Origin: Pseudomonas grandcourensis
Lineage (GTDB): Bacteria; Pseudomonadota; Gammaproteobacteria; Pseudomonadales; Pseudomonadaceae
Assembly: GCF_039909015.1 (NCBI RefSeq)
Contig: NZ_CP150919.1
Coordinates: 5,618,501 to 5,682,500, forward strand
Length of the DNA: 64,000 bases
Direction of reading: 5' to 3'
Positions 28,492-40,558 of this stretch are shown here, piece after piece (within the stretch, counting starts at the first letter, position 1; each line of letters starts with the position of its first letter). Position numbers and translations under genes: made by a program. The notes below the pieces were generated by a model. It searched no databases and was not told the origin of the DNA. It was given only the letters and a program-made list of their open reading frames with translations.

Positions 28492-29589
28492 TTAGCGCTT
28501 GTGGCCAGTGTCGAGCTTGCGTTCCAGATGCATGGAATAGCGCGACATACCAAAACAGAAAATCCAGAACACCAGGGCGGCGAACACGTAGCCTTCGGTG
28601 GCCATGCCCAGCCATTTCGGGTCGGCGGCGGCTTGCTTGACACTGTTGAGCAAGTCGAACAGGCCGATGATGATCACCAGGCTGGTGTCCTTGAACAGGG
28701 CAATGAAGGTGTTGACGATGCCGGGGATCACCAGCTTCAGGGCTTGCGGCAGAATCACCAGGCCCATGCTGCGCCAGTAACCCAGGCCCATCGCCGCCGC
28801 TGCTTCGTACTGACCTTTTGGAATCGCTTGCAGACCGCCGCGCACCACCTCGGCCACGTAGGCCGACTGGAACAGGATCACGCCGATCAGCGCCCGCAGC
28901 AGCTTGTCGAAGTTCATGCCTTCAGGCAGGAACAACGGCAGCATCACCGAGGACATGAACAGCACCGTGATCAACGGCACGCCGCGCCAGAATTCGATGA
29001 AGGTCACGCAGACCACGCGAATCGCCGGCATGTCCGAACGACGGCCCAGCGCCAGGACGATCCCCAGTGGCAACGCACCGGCGATGCCGACGGTGGCGAT
29101 CACCAGGGTCAGCATCAGGCCGCCCCACTGGCTGGTCGCCACGGCGTCCAGCCCCAATACGCCGCCATGCAGCAGGCACCAGGCAATGATCGGGTAGAGC
29201 ACCAGGAAGCTCAGCCCGTACACCGCCTTATGGTGAAAGCGCGAGATGAACAACGGCGCCACGCCGACAATCGCCAGCCACACCGTCAGGTCCACGCGCC
29301 AGCGCAGTACCGGCGGGAAGTAGCCGTACATGAACTGACCGAAACGCTGTTGGATGAACACCCAGCAGGCGCCCTCCTTCGTGCAGTCGGCGCGGGTCGT
29401 GCCCACCCAGTTGGCGTCGAGGATGGCCCAATGCAGGATCGGCGGTACCACCAGGTAGATGAGGTAAAACGCAAACAGGGTCAGCACGGTGTTTAGCCAG
29501 CTGGAGAACATGTTCGCGCGCATCCACGCCACCACACCGATGCTGCGGTTCGGTGGAGGCATGTCAGGTTTGAAAGTATGAGTACTCAT
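28492..29589 (-). CDS. aapM: General L-amino-acid ABC transporter permease AapM
   Basis: A 365-residue inner-membrane permease. An extended N-terminal part (about 30-190) with extra helices, characteristic of the Aap family, precedes the HisM-type permease domain, whose EAA loop is [23 protein letters not shown] (in two parts: [10 protein letters not shown], then LVILPQAL). It partners AapQ and AapP. Ten bases separate it from aapQ. Confidence 0.95.
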   Translation of the reverse strand: MSTHTFKPDMPPPNRSIGVVAWMRANMFSSWLNTVLTLFAFYLIYLVVPPILHWAILDANWVGTTRADCTKEGACWVFIQQRFGQFMYGYFPPVLRWRVDLTVWLAIVGVAPLFISRFHHKAVYGLSFLVLYPIIAWCLLHGGVLGLDAVATSQWGGLMLTLVIATVGIAGALPLGIVLALGRRSDMPAIRVVCVTFIEFWRGVPLITVLFMSSVMLPLFLPEGMNFDKLLRALIGVILFQSAYVAEVVRGGLQAIPKGQYEAAAAMGLGYWRSMGLVILPQALKLVIPGIVNTFIALFKDTSLVIIIGLFDLLNSVKQAAADPKWLGMATEGYVFAALVFWIFCFGMSRYSMHLERKLDTGHKR

Positions 29590-29599
29590 GCGCTTTTCC

Positions 29600-30781
29600 T
29601 TACCGCTCGATCAGCGCAATGCGCTTGTTGTACCAGTTCATCAGCAGGGAAATGCTGATACTGATCGCCAGGTACACGCTCATGGTGATGGCAATCACCT
29701 CGATCGCCTGGCCGGTCTGGTTAAGCACGGTCCCGGCGAACAGCGAGACCATTTCCGGATAACCGATACCGGCCGCCAGCGAGGAGTTCTTCGCCAGGTT
29801 CAGGTATTGGCTGGTCAGCGGTGGAATGATCACGCGCAGGGCTTGCGGGATGATCACCTTGCGCAGGGTCGGGCCGTTGCGCAGGCCGAGGGAATGCGCC
29901 GCTTCGGTCTGGCCATGACTGACCGACTTGATGCCCGAACGCACGATCTCGGCGATGAACGCCGCGGTGTACACCGTAAGGGCCAGGGTCAGCGCCAGCA
30001 GTTCCGGGATCAACACCCAGCCACCGACGAAGTTGAAGCCTTGCAGCTTCGGCATTTCCCAATGCAAGGGTGCACCGAAGATCAGTGCGCACAGCGCAGG
30101 GATGACCAGGAACAGCGCCAGGCCGACCCAGAACTTGTGGAACGGCACACCGGTGGCTTCGAAGCGCTTGGTCGCCCAGCGGCTCATCAGCACGATGGCG
30201 ACGATGGCGACTACGACGCTGACCACAAACGGCCAGAAACCATCCGCCATCAGAGCGGCGGGCATGTTCAGGCCACGGCTGCTGACAAAGAAGGTGTCGC
30301 CGAAGTTATGACTGTTGCGCGGCCCCGGCATGGTCAGGAACACCGCGAAGTACCAGAACAGGATTTGCAGCAGTGGCGGAATATTGCGGAAGACTTCCAC
30401 ATACACCGTCGCTACCTTGCTGATGATCCAGTTCTTCGACAGCCGTGACACGCCGACGATGAACCCGAGGATCGTCGCCAGGATCACGCCGATGAAGGTC
30501 ACCAACAGCGTGTTGAGCAGGCCGATGACAAACACTCGGGCATAGGTGTCCGATTCGGTGTAGTCGATCAGGTGTTGAGCGATGCCGAAACCGGCACTGC
30601 GCTCCAGAAAGTCGAAACCGGAGGTAATGCCCCGGTGTTGCAGGTTGGTTTGGGTGTTATCGAACAGATACCAGCCCATCGAGACCACCGCGACAATGGT
30701 GATGATCTGGAATAGCCACGCACGCACTTTCGGATCGCTGAGGCTAAGCCTCTGCTTTGGTGCGCCGATTGAATTTTGCAT
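29600..30781 (-). CDS. aapQ: General L-amino-acid ABC transporter permease AapQ
   Basis: A 393-residue permease with several N-terminal helices and a C-terminal HisM-type domain. The EAA loop TEAAHSLGLRNGPTLRKVII is clear and contacts the ATPase. The large insert between helices (MPAALMADGFW through PELLALTLAL) is normal for AapQ. It is separated from aapJ by 65 bp containing a strong hairpin. Confidence 0.95.
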   Translation of the reverse strand: MQNSIGAPKQRLSLSDPKVRAWLFQIITIVAVVSMGWYLFDNTQTNLQHRGITSGFDFLERSAGFGIAQHLIDYTESDTYARVFVIGLLNTLLVTFIGVILATILGFIVGVSRLSKNWIISKVATVYVEVFRNIPPLLQILFWYFAVFLTMPGPRNSHNFGDTFFVSSRGLNMPAALMADGFWPFVVSVVVAIVAIVLMSRWATKRFEATGVPFHKFWVGLALFLVIPALCALIFGAPLHWEMPKLQGFNFVGGWVLIPELLALTLALTVYTAAFIAEIVRSGIKSVSHGQTEAAHSLGLRNGPTLRKVIIPQALRVIIPPLTSQYLNLAKNSSLAAGIGYPEMVSLFAGTVLNQTGQAIEVIAITMSVYLAISISISLLMNWYNKRIALIER

Positions 30782-30810
30782 GAAGTGCCCCGGAAATAAT
30801 GGAACAGAAC

Positions 30811-30839
30811 ATCACCCGGTGGTTGGCCCACCGGGTGAT
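30811..30839 (-). other. Intercistronic hairpin between aapJ and aapQ
   Basis: A perfect 12-bp stem atcacccggtgg/ccaccgggtgat with a 5-nt loop; there is no T-run. Such structures in binding-protein operons usually stabilise the upstream message or partly stop transcription, giving more AapJ than permease. Confidence 0.75.
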
Positions 30840-30846
30840 AGAACCA

Positions 30847-31878
30847 TCAGCGCACTGGTGGTGCGTATTGAATGCCGCCAGCGTTCCACAGAGCGTTCAG
30901 CCCGCGGTCGATTTCCAGCGGAGTGTTCTTGCCGAGGTTTTTCTCGAACACTTCGCCGTAGTTGCCGACTTGCTTGATGATCTGCACGACCCAGTCTTTC
31001 TTCACTTTCAGGTCTTTGCCGTATTCACCGTCGGTACCCAGCAGACGGGCAACGTCAGGGTTCTTGGTGCCCTTGGCTTCGGCTTCGACGTTCTTCGAAG
31101 TGATGCCGGCTTCTTCAGCGTTGAGCATGGCGTAGCCAGTCCAGCGCACGATGGCCAGCCACTCGTCGTCGCCATTACGCACGACCGGGCCCAGAGGCTC
31201 CTTGGAAATGGTTTCCGGCAGAACCACGTAGTCCTTCGGCGAAGCCAGCTTGCTGCGCTGGGCGAACAGCTGGGATTTGTCCGAGGTCAGTACGTCGCAA
31301 CGACCGGATTCCAGCGACTTGGCGCTTTCGTCGGAGGTGTCGAAGGTGATCGGGGTGTATTTCAGGCCGTTGCCGCGGAAGTAGTCGGAAACGTTCAGTT
31401 CGGTGGTGGTACCGGCCTGGATGCAGATGGTTGCACCGTCCAGTTCCTTGGCGCTTTTCACGCCCAGCTTGTTGTTTACCAGGAAGCCGATGCCGTCGTA
31501 GTAGGTAATGAAGCCCGGGAATTTCAGGCCCATGCCCGCGTCACGGGAGCTGGTCATGGTGGTGTTGCGCGACAGAATGTCGATTTCGCCGGACTGCAGC
31601 GCGGTGAAGCGCTCCTTGGCGTTCAACTGGCTGAACTTGACCTTGGTCGCGTCGCCGAAGACCGCCGCCGCCACTGCACGGCAGTAGTCAGCATCGATAC
31701 CGACGATCTTGCCGGTGGAATCCGGAACCGAGAAGCCTGGCAAGCCATCGCTGACGCCACACTGCACGAAACCTTTCTTCATCACTGCATCCAGGGTTGC
31801 GCCCGCCTGGGCAAACCCGCTGACACCGAGTACTGCGGCTGCAGTCACGATAGCCAGGGTGGATTTCAACATCTTCAT
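30847..31878 (-). CDS. aapJ: General L-amino-acid binding protein AapJ
   Basis: A 343-residue periplasmic binding protein. The signal peptide (1-25, ending GFAQA) is cleaved before GATLDAVMKKGFVQCGVSDG. The type-3 solute-binding signature GKIVGIDADYCRAVAAAV is present, and there are two cysteines (C40 and C65) near the ligand cleft. In Rhizobium and Pseudomonas this system takes up a wide range of L-amino acids. Ribosome site GGAGG lies 6 bases before the ATG. It is the first gene of aapJQMP. Confidence 0.96.
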   Translation of the reverse strand: MKMLKSTLAIVTAAAVLGVSGFAQAGATLDAVMKKGFVQCGVSDGLPGFSVPDSTGKIVGIDADYCRAVAAAVFGDATKVKFSQLNAKERFTALQSGEIDILSRNTTMTSSRDAGMGLKFPGFITYYDGIGFLVNNKLGVKSAKELDGATICIQAGTTTELNVSDYFRGNGLKYTPITFDTSDESAKSLESGRCDVLTSDKSQLFAQRSKLASPKDYVVLPETISKEPLGPVVRNGDDEWLAIVRWTGYAMLNAEEAGITSKNVEAEAKGTKNPDVARLLGTDGEYGKDLKVKKDWVVQIIKQVGNYGEVFEKNLGKNTPLEIDRGLNALWNAGGIQYAPPVR

Positions 31879-33003
<1,125 letters not shown>

Positions 33004-33101
33004 GCATTTTTGTTTAAAAGCGCCCTTTGATCCATCCCACTACGCCGCGCCCGATTCTTGCATTACACTGGCCGGCGTACATTCCTTAATCAATTGATGA
33101 G

Positions 33102-34592
33102 ATGACCGTGCTCAAAGCACTCAAGAAAATGTTCGGTAAAAGCGAGACTGAGCAACTCGCGCCAGTTCCCAGCCCTGCGTCTCACGCTCCCGGCCACCGC
33201 ACCGACGGTATTCAGTCTGAACGAGCCACCGCCACGGCGGCACCCAAGCATGAGCCGATGACCGCAATAGCTGACCAGCCTGCGGCGATGACAGCCCCGG
33301 AGCAGCCGCTCAGCGAAACACCGAAACCCGCCAGACCGCGCCGCGAACCCAAGCCCAAGGCACCGGTCATCCCATGGAAACTCGAAGACTTCGTCGTCGA
33401 GCCCCTGGAAGGCAAGACCCGCTTCCACGATTTCAAACTCGCCCCGGAACTGATGCACGCCATCCAGGACCTGGGCTTCCCGTATTGCACGCCGATCCAG
33501 GCACAGGTGCTGGGTTTCACCCTCGCGGGCAAAGACGCCATCGGCCGCGCCCAGACCGGTACCGGCAAGACCGCTGCGTTCCTGGTCTCGATCATCACCC
33601 AGTTGCTGCAAACCCCGCCGCCGAAAGAGCGCTACATGGGTGAGCCACGGGCACTGATCATCGCGCCGACCCGCGAACTGGTGGTACAGATCGCCAAGGA
33701 CGCCGCCGACCTGACCAAGTACACCGGCCTCAACGTCATGACGTTCGTCGGCGGCATGGACTTCGACAAGCAACTCAAGCACCTCGAAGCCCGCCACTGC
33801 GACATCCTCGTGGCCACGCCGGGCCGCCTGCTGGACTTCAACCAGCGCGGCGACGTGCACCTGGACATGGTCGAAGTGATGGTGCTGGACGAAGCCGACC
33901 GCATGCTCGACATGGGCTTCATCCCGCAAGTGCGCCAGATCATTCGCCAGACGCCGCCGAAGTCCGAGCGTCAGACGCTGCTGTTCTCCGCGACCTTCAC
34001 CGAAGACGTGATGAACCTGGCCAAGCAATGGACCACCGACCCGTCGATCGTCGAGATCGAATCGCAGAACGTGGCCAACGAAAACGTCGAGCAGCACATC
34101 TACGCGGTGGCCGGTGCCGACAAATACAAACTGCTCTACAACCTGGTCAACGACAACGGTTGGGAGCGGGTCATCGTGTTCGCCAACCGCAAGGATGAAG
34201 TGCGGCGCATCGAAGAGCGCCTGGTGCGTGACGGCATCAACGCCGCGCAACTGTCCGGCGACGTGCCGCAGCACAAGCGCATCAAGACCCTCGAAGGCTT
34301 CCGCGAAGGCAAGATCCGCGTACTGGTCGCCACCGACGTGGCCGGTCGTGGTATCCACATCGACGGCATCAGCCACGTGATCAACTTCACCCTGCCGGAA
34401 GTGCCGGACGACTACGTGCACCGCATCGGTCGCACCGGTCGTGCTGGTGCCGACGGTGTGTCCATCAGCTTTGCCGGTGAAGATGACTCCTACCAGCTAC
34501 CGTCCATCGAGGAAAAGCTGGGGCGCAAGATCAGCTGTGAAACGCCACCGACGCATCTGTTGCGGGCCGTTGAGCGCAAGCGTCCACATTAA
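33102..34592 (+). CDS. rhlB: DEAD-box RNA helicase RhlB
   Basis: 496 residues. A low-complexity Ala/Pro-rich N-terminal segment (1-100) is followed by the Q motif ([10 protein letters not shown]), Walker [20 protein letters not shown], the DEAD motif [16 protein letters not shown] (LLFSATF), and the second RecA-like domain ending [10 protein letters not shown]. It unwinds RNA, in E. coli as part of the degradosome. The short basic C-terminus ends RAVERKRPH. The ribosome site is weak (TGATGAG). Confidence 0.93.
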   Translation: MTVLKALKKMFGKSETEQLAPVPSPASHAPGHRTDGIQSERATATAAPKHEPMTAIADQPAAMTAPEQPLSETPKPARPRREPKPKAPVIPWKLEDFVVEPLEGKTRFHDFKLAPELMHAIQDLGFPYCTPIQAQVLGFTLAGKDAIGRAQTGTGKTAAFLVSIITQLLQTPPPKERYMGEPRALIIAPTRELVVQIAKDAADLTKYTGLNVMTFVGGMDFDKQLKHLEARHCDILVATPGRLLDFNQRGDVHLDMVEVMVLDEADRMLDMGFIPQVRQIIRQTPPKSERQTLLFSATFTEDVMNLAKQWTTDPSIVEIESQNVANENVEQHIYAVAGADKYKLLYNLVNDNGWERVIVFANRKDEVRRIEERLVRDGINAAQLSGDVPQHKRIKTLEGFREGKIRVLVATDVAGRGIHIDGISHVINFTLPEVPDDYVHRIGRTGRAGADGVSISFAGEDDSYQLPSIEEKLGRKISCETPPTHLLRAVERKRPH

Positions 34593-34608
34593 GCGACGCT
34601 GAAAAGAC

Positions 34609-34642
34609 AAGCGCAGCCGGCAACGGACTGCGCTTTTTTTTC
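34609..34642 (+). terminator. rhlB terminator
   Basis: An 8-bp stem aagcgcag/ctgcgctt (34609-34616 with 34628-34635) is followed by a run of eight Ts. Confidence 0.88.
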
Positions 34643-34715
34643 GCCTGGATATTGTCTGCGATAACTAAAAGTCCATAATAGACAAATTAGTTTACTTTCA
34701 ATCCCGGAGCCGACC

Positions 34716-35660
34716 ATGTCCAGTACGCCCCAAGTGATCAACCAGAACCAGGCCCGCGAGTTGCTGGCGCAGGTCGACGTACCGCAAATCCTGCGCAACA
34801 TGTTCCGTGACCTGGCGATCGGGCAAGCAGTGCAACCGGCGCAACAACTGGTGGAGTTCCCACAGGGTGCCGGCGACTTCATCAACTACCTGGGCGTGTT
34901 GGCCGAAGACGGCGTGTACGGGATCAAGACTTCGCCATACATCGTCCGTGATCAAGGGCCATTGGTGACCGCGTGGACGCTGCTGATGTCGACGCAGACC
35001 GGTCAGCCGCTGCTGCTGTGCGACGCTGGAGAACTGACCACCGCACGCACCGCTGCGACCACCGCCGTGGCGGTCGACGCCCTCGCGCCACTCACAGCCA
35101 ATCGCCTGGCCATCATCGGCAGCGGCAAAGTGGCCCAGGCGCACCTGCATTACGTGAAAGGCCTGCGCGACTGGCAAAGCATCAGCCTGTACGCGCCGAA
35201 CCTGAGCGACGATCCTGACACCGTCGGCCTGCTGAAAAACATCGAGCCACGCCTGAACATCGTCGACAGTCGCGAAGCCGCCGTTGAGGACGCCGACGTG
35301 ATCATGCTCTGCACTTCGTCCGCCGGACCTGTGATCGACCCGTCAAGCCTGAGCAAACCGGCGCTGATCACCTCCATCAGCACCAACGCCCCGCGTGCCC
35401 ATGAAGTGCCGCCGCAAAGCCTCAACGACATGCAGGTGTTCTGTGACTATCGCCTGACCACCCCAGGCTCGGCCGGTGAAATGCTGATCGCCGCCGAACG
35501 GCACGGTTGGGACAAAAACGCGATTGTCGGCGACCTGCCGGACCTGATCAGTGAAAAAGTACAGCGTCCGGACTATGACCGACACGTGTTCTTCCGCTCC
35601 ATCGGCCTGGGCCTGGAAGACATTGCGCTGGCCAATGCGATCTATCGTCTCTCTCACTAA
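34716..35660 (+). CDS. dauB: NAD(P)H-dependent anabolic L-arginine dehydrogenase (ornithine cyclodeaminase family)
   Basis: A 314-residue protein of the ornithine cyclodeaminase/mu-crystallin fold. The Rossmann motif is in RLAIIGSGKVAQAHLHYV (residues about 129-146), and the substrate-domain lysine is in DGVYGIKTSPYIV. In P. aeruginosa DauB converts 2-ketoarginine plus ammonia to L-arginine, the second half of D- to L-arginine racemisation. The assignment rests on family plus its place before a DauA-type dehydrogenase and a DauR-type regulator. Start at 34716 after GGAG. A short REP separates it from dauA. Confidence 0.85.
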   Translation: MSSTPQVINQNQARELLAQVDVPQILRNMFRDLAIGQAVQPAQQLVEFPQGAGDFINYLGVLAEDGVYGIKTSPYIVRDQGPLVTAWTLLMSTQTGQPLLLCDAGELTTARTAATTAVAVDALAPLTANRLAIIGSGKVAQAHLHYVKGLRDWQSISLYAPNLSDDPDTVGLLKNIEPRLNIVDSREAAVEDADVIMLCTSSAGPVIDPSSLSKPALITSISTNAPRAHEVPPQSLNDMQVFCDYRLTTPGSAGEMLIAAERHGWDKNAIVGDLPDLISEKVQRPDYDRHVFFRSIGLGLEDIALANAIYRLSH

Positions 35661-35667
35661 CACTTAG

Positions 35668-36867
<1,200 letters not shown>

Positions 36868-36910
36868 TCCTGATCCTCAGGTGACGTGCCCACACGATTA
36901 CGGCACACTT

Positions 36911-36936
36911 TCAGCGCCCCTTTGATGGGGCGCTGA
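36911..36936 (+). other. Hairpin between dauA and dauR
   Basis: A perfect 10-bp stem tcagcgcccc/ggggcgctga with a 6-nt loop, 22 bases before the dauR start. There is no T-run, so it is more likely an attenuation or message-stability element than a full terminator. Confidence 0.6.
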
Positions 36937-36957
36937 CGCTGCCTGGAGTTCCACCGT

Positions 36958-37599
36958 ATGAACGCCCCCGAAAAAGACTCGGCCCTGAACGACACATCCC
37001 TGGATAACTTCCACGCGATTGCCGACGCCATCGCCACGTTGTTTTTCCCCCACGCCGAAGTGGTGCTGCACGACCTGCGCACGCAAAAAGTCGACTACAT
37101 CGCCAACAACCTGTCCAAGCGGGAAATCGGCAACGACTCGGCGCTGGAAGACATGCTCAGCGACGATGTCAGCGAACGAAACATCGGGCCGTACGAAAAG
37201 CTCAACTGGGATGGTCAGAAGATTCGCAGCCTCAGCACAGTGCTCCGCGACAGCGAGGGTCATCCGCTGGCGGTGCTGTGCATCAACCTGAATATTTCGT
37301 TGTTCGAAAATGCCAAGGCCGCCCTGGACCTGTTCCTGTCGCCGACCAAGCTGATCCCGCAACCGGATGCGCTGTTCCGCGATGACTGGCAGGAGCGGAT
37401 CAACACCTTCCTCCACGCCTGGCTGCGCGAACGTCAGTTGAGCCTGAATCTGCTGACTCGCGACCACAAGCGGGAACTGGTGCTGGCGTTGCACGCCGAA
37501 GGCGCGTTCAAGGGCAAAAGCGCCTCGAACTACGTGGCCAATGTGCTGAACATGGGCCGGGCGACGGTGTACAAGCATTTGAAGGAATTGAAGGGCTAG
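36958..37599 (+). CDS. dauR: YheO/DauR-type transcriptional regulator
   Basis: 213 residues. The N-terminal YheO-like PAS domain (about 15-120: ATLFFPHAEVVLHDLRTQKVDYIANN) is followed by a C-terminal helix-turn-helix (about 165-210: KRELVLALHAEGAFKGKSASNYVANVLNMGRATVYKHLKEL; helix pair around ASNYVA and RATVYKHL). In P. aeruginosa DauR represses dauBAR and responds to 2-ketoarginine. Same strand and next to dauA. Confidence 0.88.
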   Translation: MNAPEKDSALNDTSLDNFHAIADAIATLFFPHAEVVLHDLRTQKVDYIANNLSKREIGNDSALEDMLSDDVSERNIGPYEKLNWDGQKIRSLSTVLRDSEGHPLAVLCINLNISLFENAKAALDLFLSPTKLIPQPDALFRDDWQERINTFLHAWLRERQLSLNLLTRDHKRELVLALHAEGAFKGKSASNYVANVLNMGRATVYKHLKELKG

Positions 37600-37631
37600 G
37601 CCCGGAGATTTGTATTGCTTGATCTGGCCTC

Positions 37632-37702
37632 TTCGCGAGCAGGCTCGCTCCTACAATGGATCGGTGTACACCGTACCCTGTAGGAGCGAGCCTGCTCGCG
37701 AA
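37632..37702. repeat. REPIN after dauR, perfect 24-bp arms
   Basis: Arms 37632-37655 and 37679-37702 are perfect inverted copies with a 23-base spacer. It lies between convergent dauR and the binding-protein gene, 9 bases from the latter's stop, where it can act as a boundary. Confidence 0.88.
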
Positions 37703-37711
37703 AGCGGTTGA

Positions 37712-38488
37712 TTAGTCGCCGTAGATGTCAGACTTGAAATACTTGTCCGAAATCTTCTGGTACTCACCACTGGCGCGAATGCCATCAATGGCCGTGTTCA
37801 GCTCGCTGACCAACTCGGTGTTGCCCTTGCGCACCGCAATCCCGGCACCCTCGCCCACATATTTCGGATCTTTCAGCTCCGGCCCGACAAAGGCGTAACC
37901 CTTGCCACGCGGCATCGACAGGAAGTCATTGAGCGGAATGGTGTCGGCAAAAATCGCGTCGAGGCGGCCGGCGGCTAGGTCCATGTAGATTTCTTCGTTG
38001 TTGCTGTAGCGCTTGACGTTGATGCCCTTGGGCTCGAACACCTCGCTGGCGTAACGGTCGGTGGTAGTGGCGCGCTGCACACCGACGGTCTTGCCCTTGA
38101 GGCTGGCGTACTGGTCATCCACCACCGCGCCGTCCTTCATCACCAGGCGCGACGAAGTGAAATAGTACTTATGGGTGAAGTCCACCGACTTCTTGCGGTC
38201 TTCATTGATGGTCATGGACGACAGCGCCATGTCGATTTTCTTCACCTTCAGGGAAGGAATCAGACCGTCGAACTCGCCTTCGACCCACACACACTTGGCC
38301 TTCATCTGCGCACACAGGGCATTGCCGATGTCATAGTCGAAACCGACGATTTCGCCTTTGTCGGTTTTCGAGGCGAACGGCGGATACGCCGCTTCAATAC
38401 CGATGCGCAAGGTTTTCTCGGCGGCGAATACAGAGCTGCACGCCAACAGGCTCAGGGCCAGACCGGTGATGAGGGGGAACTTCTTCAT
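37712..38488 (-). CDS. Periplasmic polar-amino-acid binding protein
   Basis: 258 residues. Signal peptide 1-22 (ending SSVFA) then [21 protein letters not shown], the start of a lysine/arginine/ornithine-type binding protein. The signature region [18 protein letters not shown] is present, and ligand residues near [16 protein letters not shown] match basic-amino-acid binders. A homologue lies beside dauBAR in P. aeruginosa (PA3865), so it may bring in arginine. No permease or ATPase genes are adjacent; it must share components encoded elsewhere. Confidence 0.88.
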   Translation of the reverse strand: MKKFPLITGLALSLLACSSVFAAEKTLRIGIEAAYPPFASKTDKGEIVGFDYDIGNALCAQMKAKCVWVEGEFDGLIPSLKVKKIDMALSSMTINEDRKKSVDFTHKYYFTSSRLVMKDGAVVDDQYASLKGKTVGVQRATTTDRYASEVFEPKGINVKRYSNNEEIYMDLAAGRLDAIFADTIPLNDFLSMPRGKGYAFVGPELKDPKYVGEGAGIAVRKGNTELVSELNTAIDGIRASGEYQKISDKYFKSDIYGD

Positions 38489-38676
38489 GTTCGTTTTCTC
38501 GCGGTTGTTGTTGGTTTGGCAAGACAGAAGAAAAAGCTGAAACGGGTGGAAACCTTTTTTTGTACTTATAATTCCATACTGGACTTTTATGTATAAATCG
38601 TCAATGAGGCAAATGCAGCCCGTGCCGGCCGATGGTCGGGTGGTGGATCAGCAAGATTTTTAGTGGTGCTGATGAC

Positions 38677-38754
38677 GCCATCGCGAGCAGGCTCACTCCT
38701 ACATTTGAACTGTGAACACAGATCTACTGTAGGAGTGAGCCTGCTCGCGATGGC
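38677..38754. repeat. REPIN between the binding-protein gene and moaE, perfect 27-bp arms
   Basis: Arms 38677-38703 and 38728-38754 are perfect inverted copies, with a 24-base spacer. The arms carry GCTCACTCC instead of the common GCTCGCTCC; the change is present in both arms, so the arms appear to co-vary. Confidence 0.88.
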
Positions 38755-38776
38755 TTAATCAGAGAGGCCGCAGAAA

Positions 38777-39229
38777 CTACTGCTTCCAGCGATCCGCCGC
38801 CGCATGATCACTGTCACGCCCCTCGACCCAACGCGCCCCGTCACTGGTGTTTTCTTTCTTCCAGAACGGCGCACGGGTTTTCAGGTAATCCATGACAAAG
38901 GCACAGGCGTCGAATGCCGCCTGACGATGGGCGCTGGCCGCACCGACGAAGACAATCGGCTCGCCCGGCTCCAGGGCGCCGATGCGGTGCAGCACTTCCA
39001 GCTTGAGCAGCGGCCAGCGCTGCTCGGCCTCGATGGCGATCTTGCCGAGGGCCTTTTCGGTCATGCCGGGATAGTGTTCAAGGAACATCCCGGCCACATC
39101 GAGGCCGTCATTGAAGTCGCGCACGTAGCCGACAAAACTCACCACCGCACCCACGCCGACGTTGGCATCGTGCATGGCATTGACTTCGGCACCCGGGTCG
39201 AACGCGGTGGACTGCACGCGAATCGCCAT
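38777..39229 (-). CDS. moaE: Molybdopterin synthase large subunit MoaE
   Basis: 150 residues, with the family core GAVVSFVGYVRDFNDGL, LEHYPGMTEK, VGAASAHRQAAFDAC and the active-site lysine region LKTRAPFWKKE. With thiocarboxylated MoaD it inserts two sulfurs into cPMP to form molybdopterin. It is three bases after moaD in the moaC-moaD-moaE operon. Confidence 0.96.
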   Translation of the reverse strand: MAIRVQSTAFDPGAEVNAMHDANVGVGAVVSFVGYVRDFNDGLDVAGMFLEHYPGMTEKALGKIAIEAEQRWPLLKLEVLHRIGALEPGEPIVFVGAASAHRQAAFDACAFVMDYLKTRAPFWKKENTSDGARWVEGRDSDHAAADRWKQ

Positions 39230-39232
39230 GGT

Positions 39233-39475
39233 TCAGCCTCCGGTCACAGTCGGAAAGAACGCCACTTCATCGCCCTCGCTGACCGGCTCGTCGAGCTGGC
39301 ACAGGTCTTCATTGCGGGCGCACATCAGGTTTTGCTCGCTCAACACCTCGGCACCGTCACGTTGGGCCAACAGTGCGCGGACGTCGTCGACAGTGGCGAA
39401 GCTGCCTTCCACTTTCACCGAGTCCAGACCCAACGCTTCACGATAACGGGCGAAAAACTTCACGGTAACGTTCAT
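39233..39475 (-). CDS. moaD: Molybdopterin synthase sulfur carrier MoaD
   Basis: An 80-residue ubiquitin-like protein ([18 protein letters not shown]) ending in the required Gly-Gly (FFPTVTGG), the site of thiocarboxylation. Its ATG overlaps the moaC stop (ATGA), indicating coupling. A longer frame reaching 39727 lies inside moaC and is not the gene. Confidence 0.96.
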   Translation of the reverse strand: MNVTVKFFARYREALGLDSVKVEGSFATVDDVRALLAQRDGAEVLSEQNLMCARNEDLCQLDEPVSEGDEVAFFPTVTGG

Positions 39476-39945
39476 GACTGCTCCGCCTGGAAATGTCCGC
39501 TCTTGCCGCCGACCTTCTCCAGCAGACGCACGCTTTCGATGGTCATGCCACGGTCCACGGCCTTGCACATGTCGTAGATGGTCAGCGCGGCGACACTGGC
39601 AGCCGTCAGGGCTTCCATTTCGACGCCGGTCTGCCCGGACAGCTTGCAGCGCGCCACGATGCGCACCGAATCGTCGCCTTCGGCACTGAGCTCGACCTTG
39701 ACACCGGTCAGCATCAGCGGATGGCACAGGGGAATCAGATCACTGGTTTTCTTCGCCGCCTGAATGCCGGCAATGCGCGCCACGGCAAACACATCACCCT
39801 TGGGGTGGCCGCCGCTGACGATCATCTGCAGGGTTTCGGGCAGCATGCGCACCAGCGCTTGAGCGGTCGCCTCACGGAACGTCACGGCTTTTTCAGTGAC
39901 GTCGACCATGTTGGCGCGACCTTGGGAATCGAGATGAGTCAGCAC
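39472..39945 (-). CDS. moaC: Cyclic pyranopterin monophosphate synthase MoaC
   Basis: 157 residues, MoaC-typical: [32 protein letters not shown] with the catalytic region, and [26 protein letters not shown]. It acts after MoaA to build the pyranopterin ring of the molybdenum cofactor. The first gene of moaCDE on this strand; moaA and moaB are not in the window. Confidence 0.97.
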   Translation of the reverse strand: MLTHLDSQGRANMVDVTEKAVTFREATAQALVRMLPETLQMIVSGGHPKGDVFAVARIAGIQAAKKTSDLIPLCHPLMLTGVKVELSAEGDDSVRIVARCKLSGQTGVEMEALTAASVAALTIYDMCKAVDRGMTIESVRLLEKVGGKSGHFQAEQS

Positions 39946-40029
39946 GGGATTACTCCTGATCAGGAGCGTCGATTGTAAACCTGCGGGTCAGATTTCCGCA
40001 CGCACGATTGTCGGCCCACCACAAACCAA

Positions 40030-40134
40030 TGTGGGAGCGAGCTTGCTCCGGGCGGCGTTCCGACGATAGCGGCCTGTCATTAACCCGAGATGTCGACTGA
40101 CACACCGTCATCGCAAGCAAACTCGCTCCCACAG
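40030..40134. repeat. REP doublet (REPIN) upstream of moaC
   Basis: Copies at 40031-40070 (gtgggagcgagcttgctcc plus the cggcgttccgacgatag tail) and 40110-40134 (atcgcaagcaaactcgctcc), inverted. Confidence 0.8.
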
Positions 40135-40460
40135 GTTCTTCATACGCCCGGACTCGGTGGACAGTTCCAAATGCGATTCCTTATTAAATTTTAAAAACAC
40201 AAATTAAAGTCATGCCAAACAACAGAAAGAAATGTAACAAAAGCCTACTGAGCATTCGCTTTTCTGACATCAGCGATCAGCTTTAATTGGTGCACCAGCC
40301 AGTAAGTTACTGATTATTTTATAGCAAATTTCGACGTAAGAATTTTCCGTAAGCACGCGCTCATGGCTCGCCATGAAACTTCCTACAATTGAATGTTAGA
40401 CCGATTTGTTAATTCGAGAAAAACTGACCAACAAAGCTAACGATTCTAAAAATCTCAGTA

Positions 40461-40485
40461 CTGATGTGTCGCATCAGGTTTTTTT
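40461..40485 (+). terminator. Intrinsic terminator in the leader of the HIT gene
   Basis: Stem ctgatg/catcag (40461-40466 with 40472-40477), loop of 5, then G and seven Ts. An outer pairing cagta/tactg (40456-40460 with 40487-40491) brackets it. It lies 74 bases before the HIT start on the same strand, so it is either an attenuator of that gene or the end of a small transcript from the AT-rich region. Confidence 0.6.
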
Positions 40486-40558
40486 CTACTGACCTCCGGC
40501 AGCAGCTCAACGGGGCAGGTCCTACACATCAACCATGGTGGCACACGGGAGGCTAGTC

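Larger units (their letters stand above)
39946..40558. other. Intergenic region moaC / HIT gene: REP doublet then AT-rich leader
   Basis: 613 bp without a recognised gene. 40030-40134 is a REP doublet. From about 40140 base composition becomes strikingly AT-rich and stays so into the next gene. A terminator-like hairpin sits at 40461-40485. No open frame in it has a ribosome site and family similarity. Confidence 0.7.

Noticed and set aside
28423..29496. Plus-strand frame opposite aapM
   Set aside because: Shadow; composition is His/Gln/Arg-rich and aapM is intact on the other strand.
39233..39727. Longer version of moaD
   Set aside because: The extra 84 codons are the shadow of moaC; the true start is at 39475 with the ATGA overlap.
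40140..40490. RsmX/Y/Z-type small RNA in the AT-rich region
   Set aside because: Too few GGA motifs in potential loops; only a generic small-RNA or attenuator possibility is kept.
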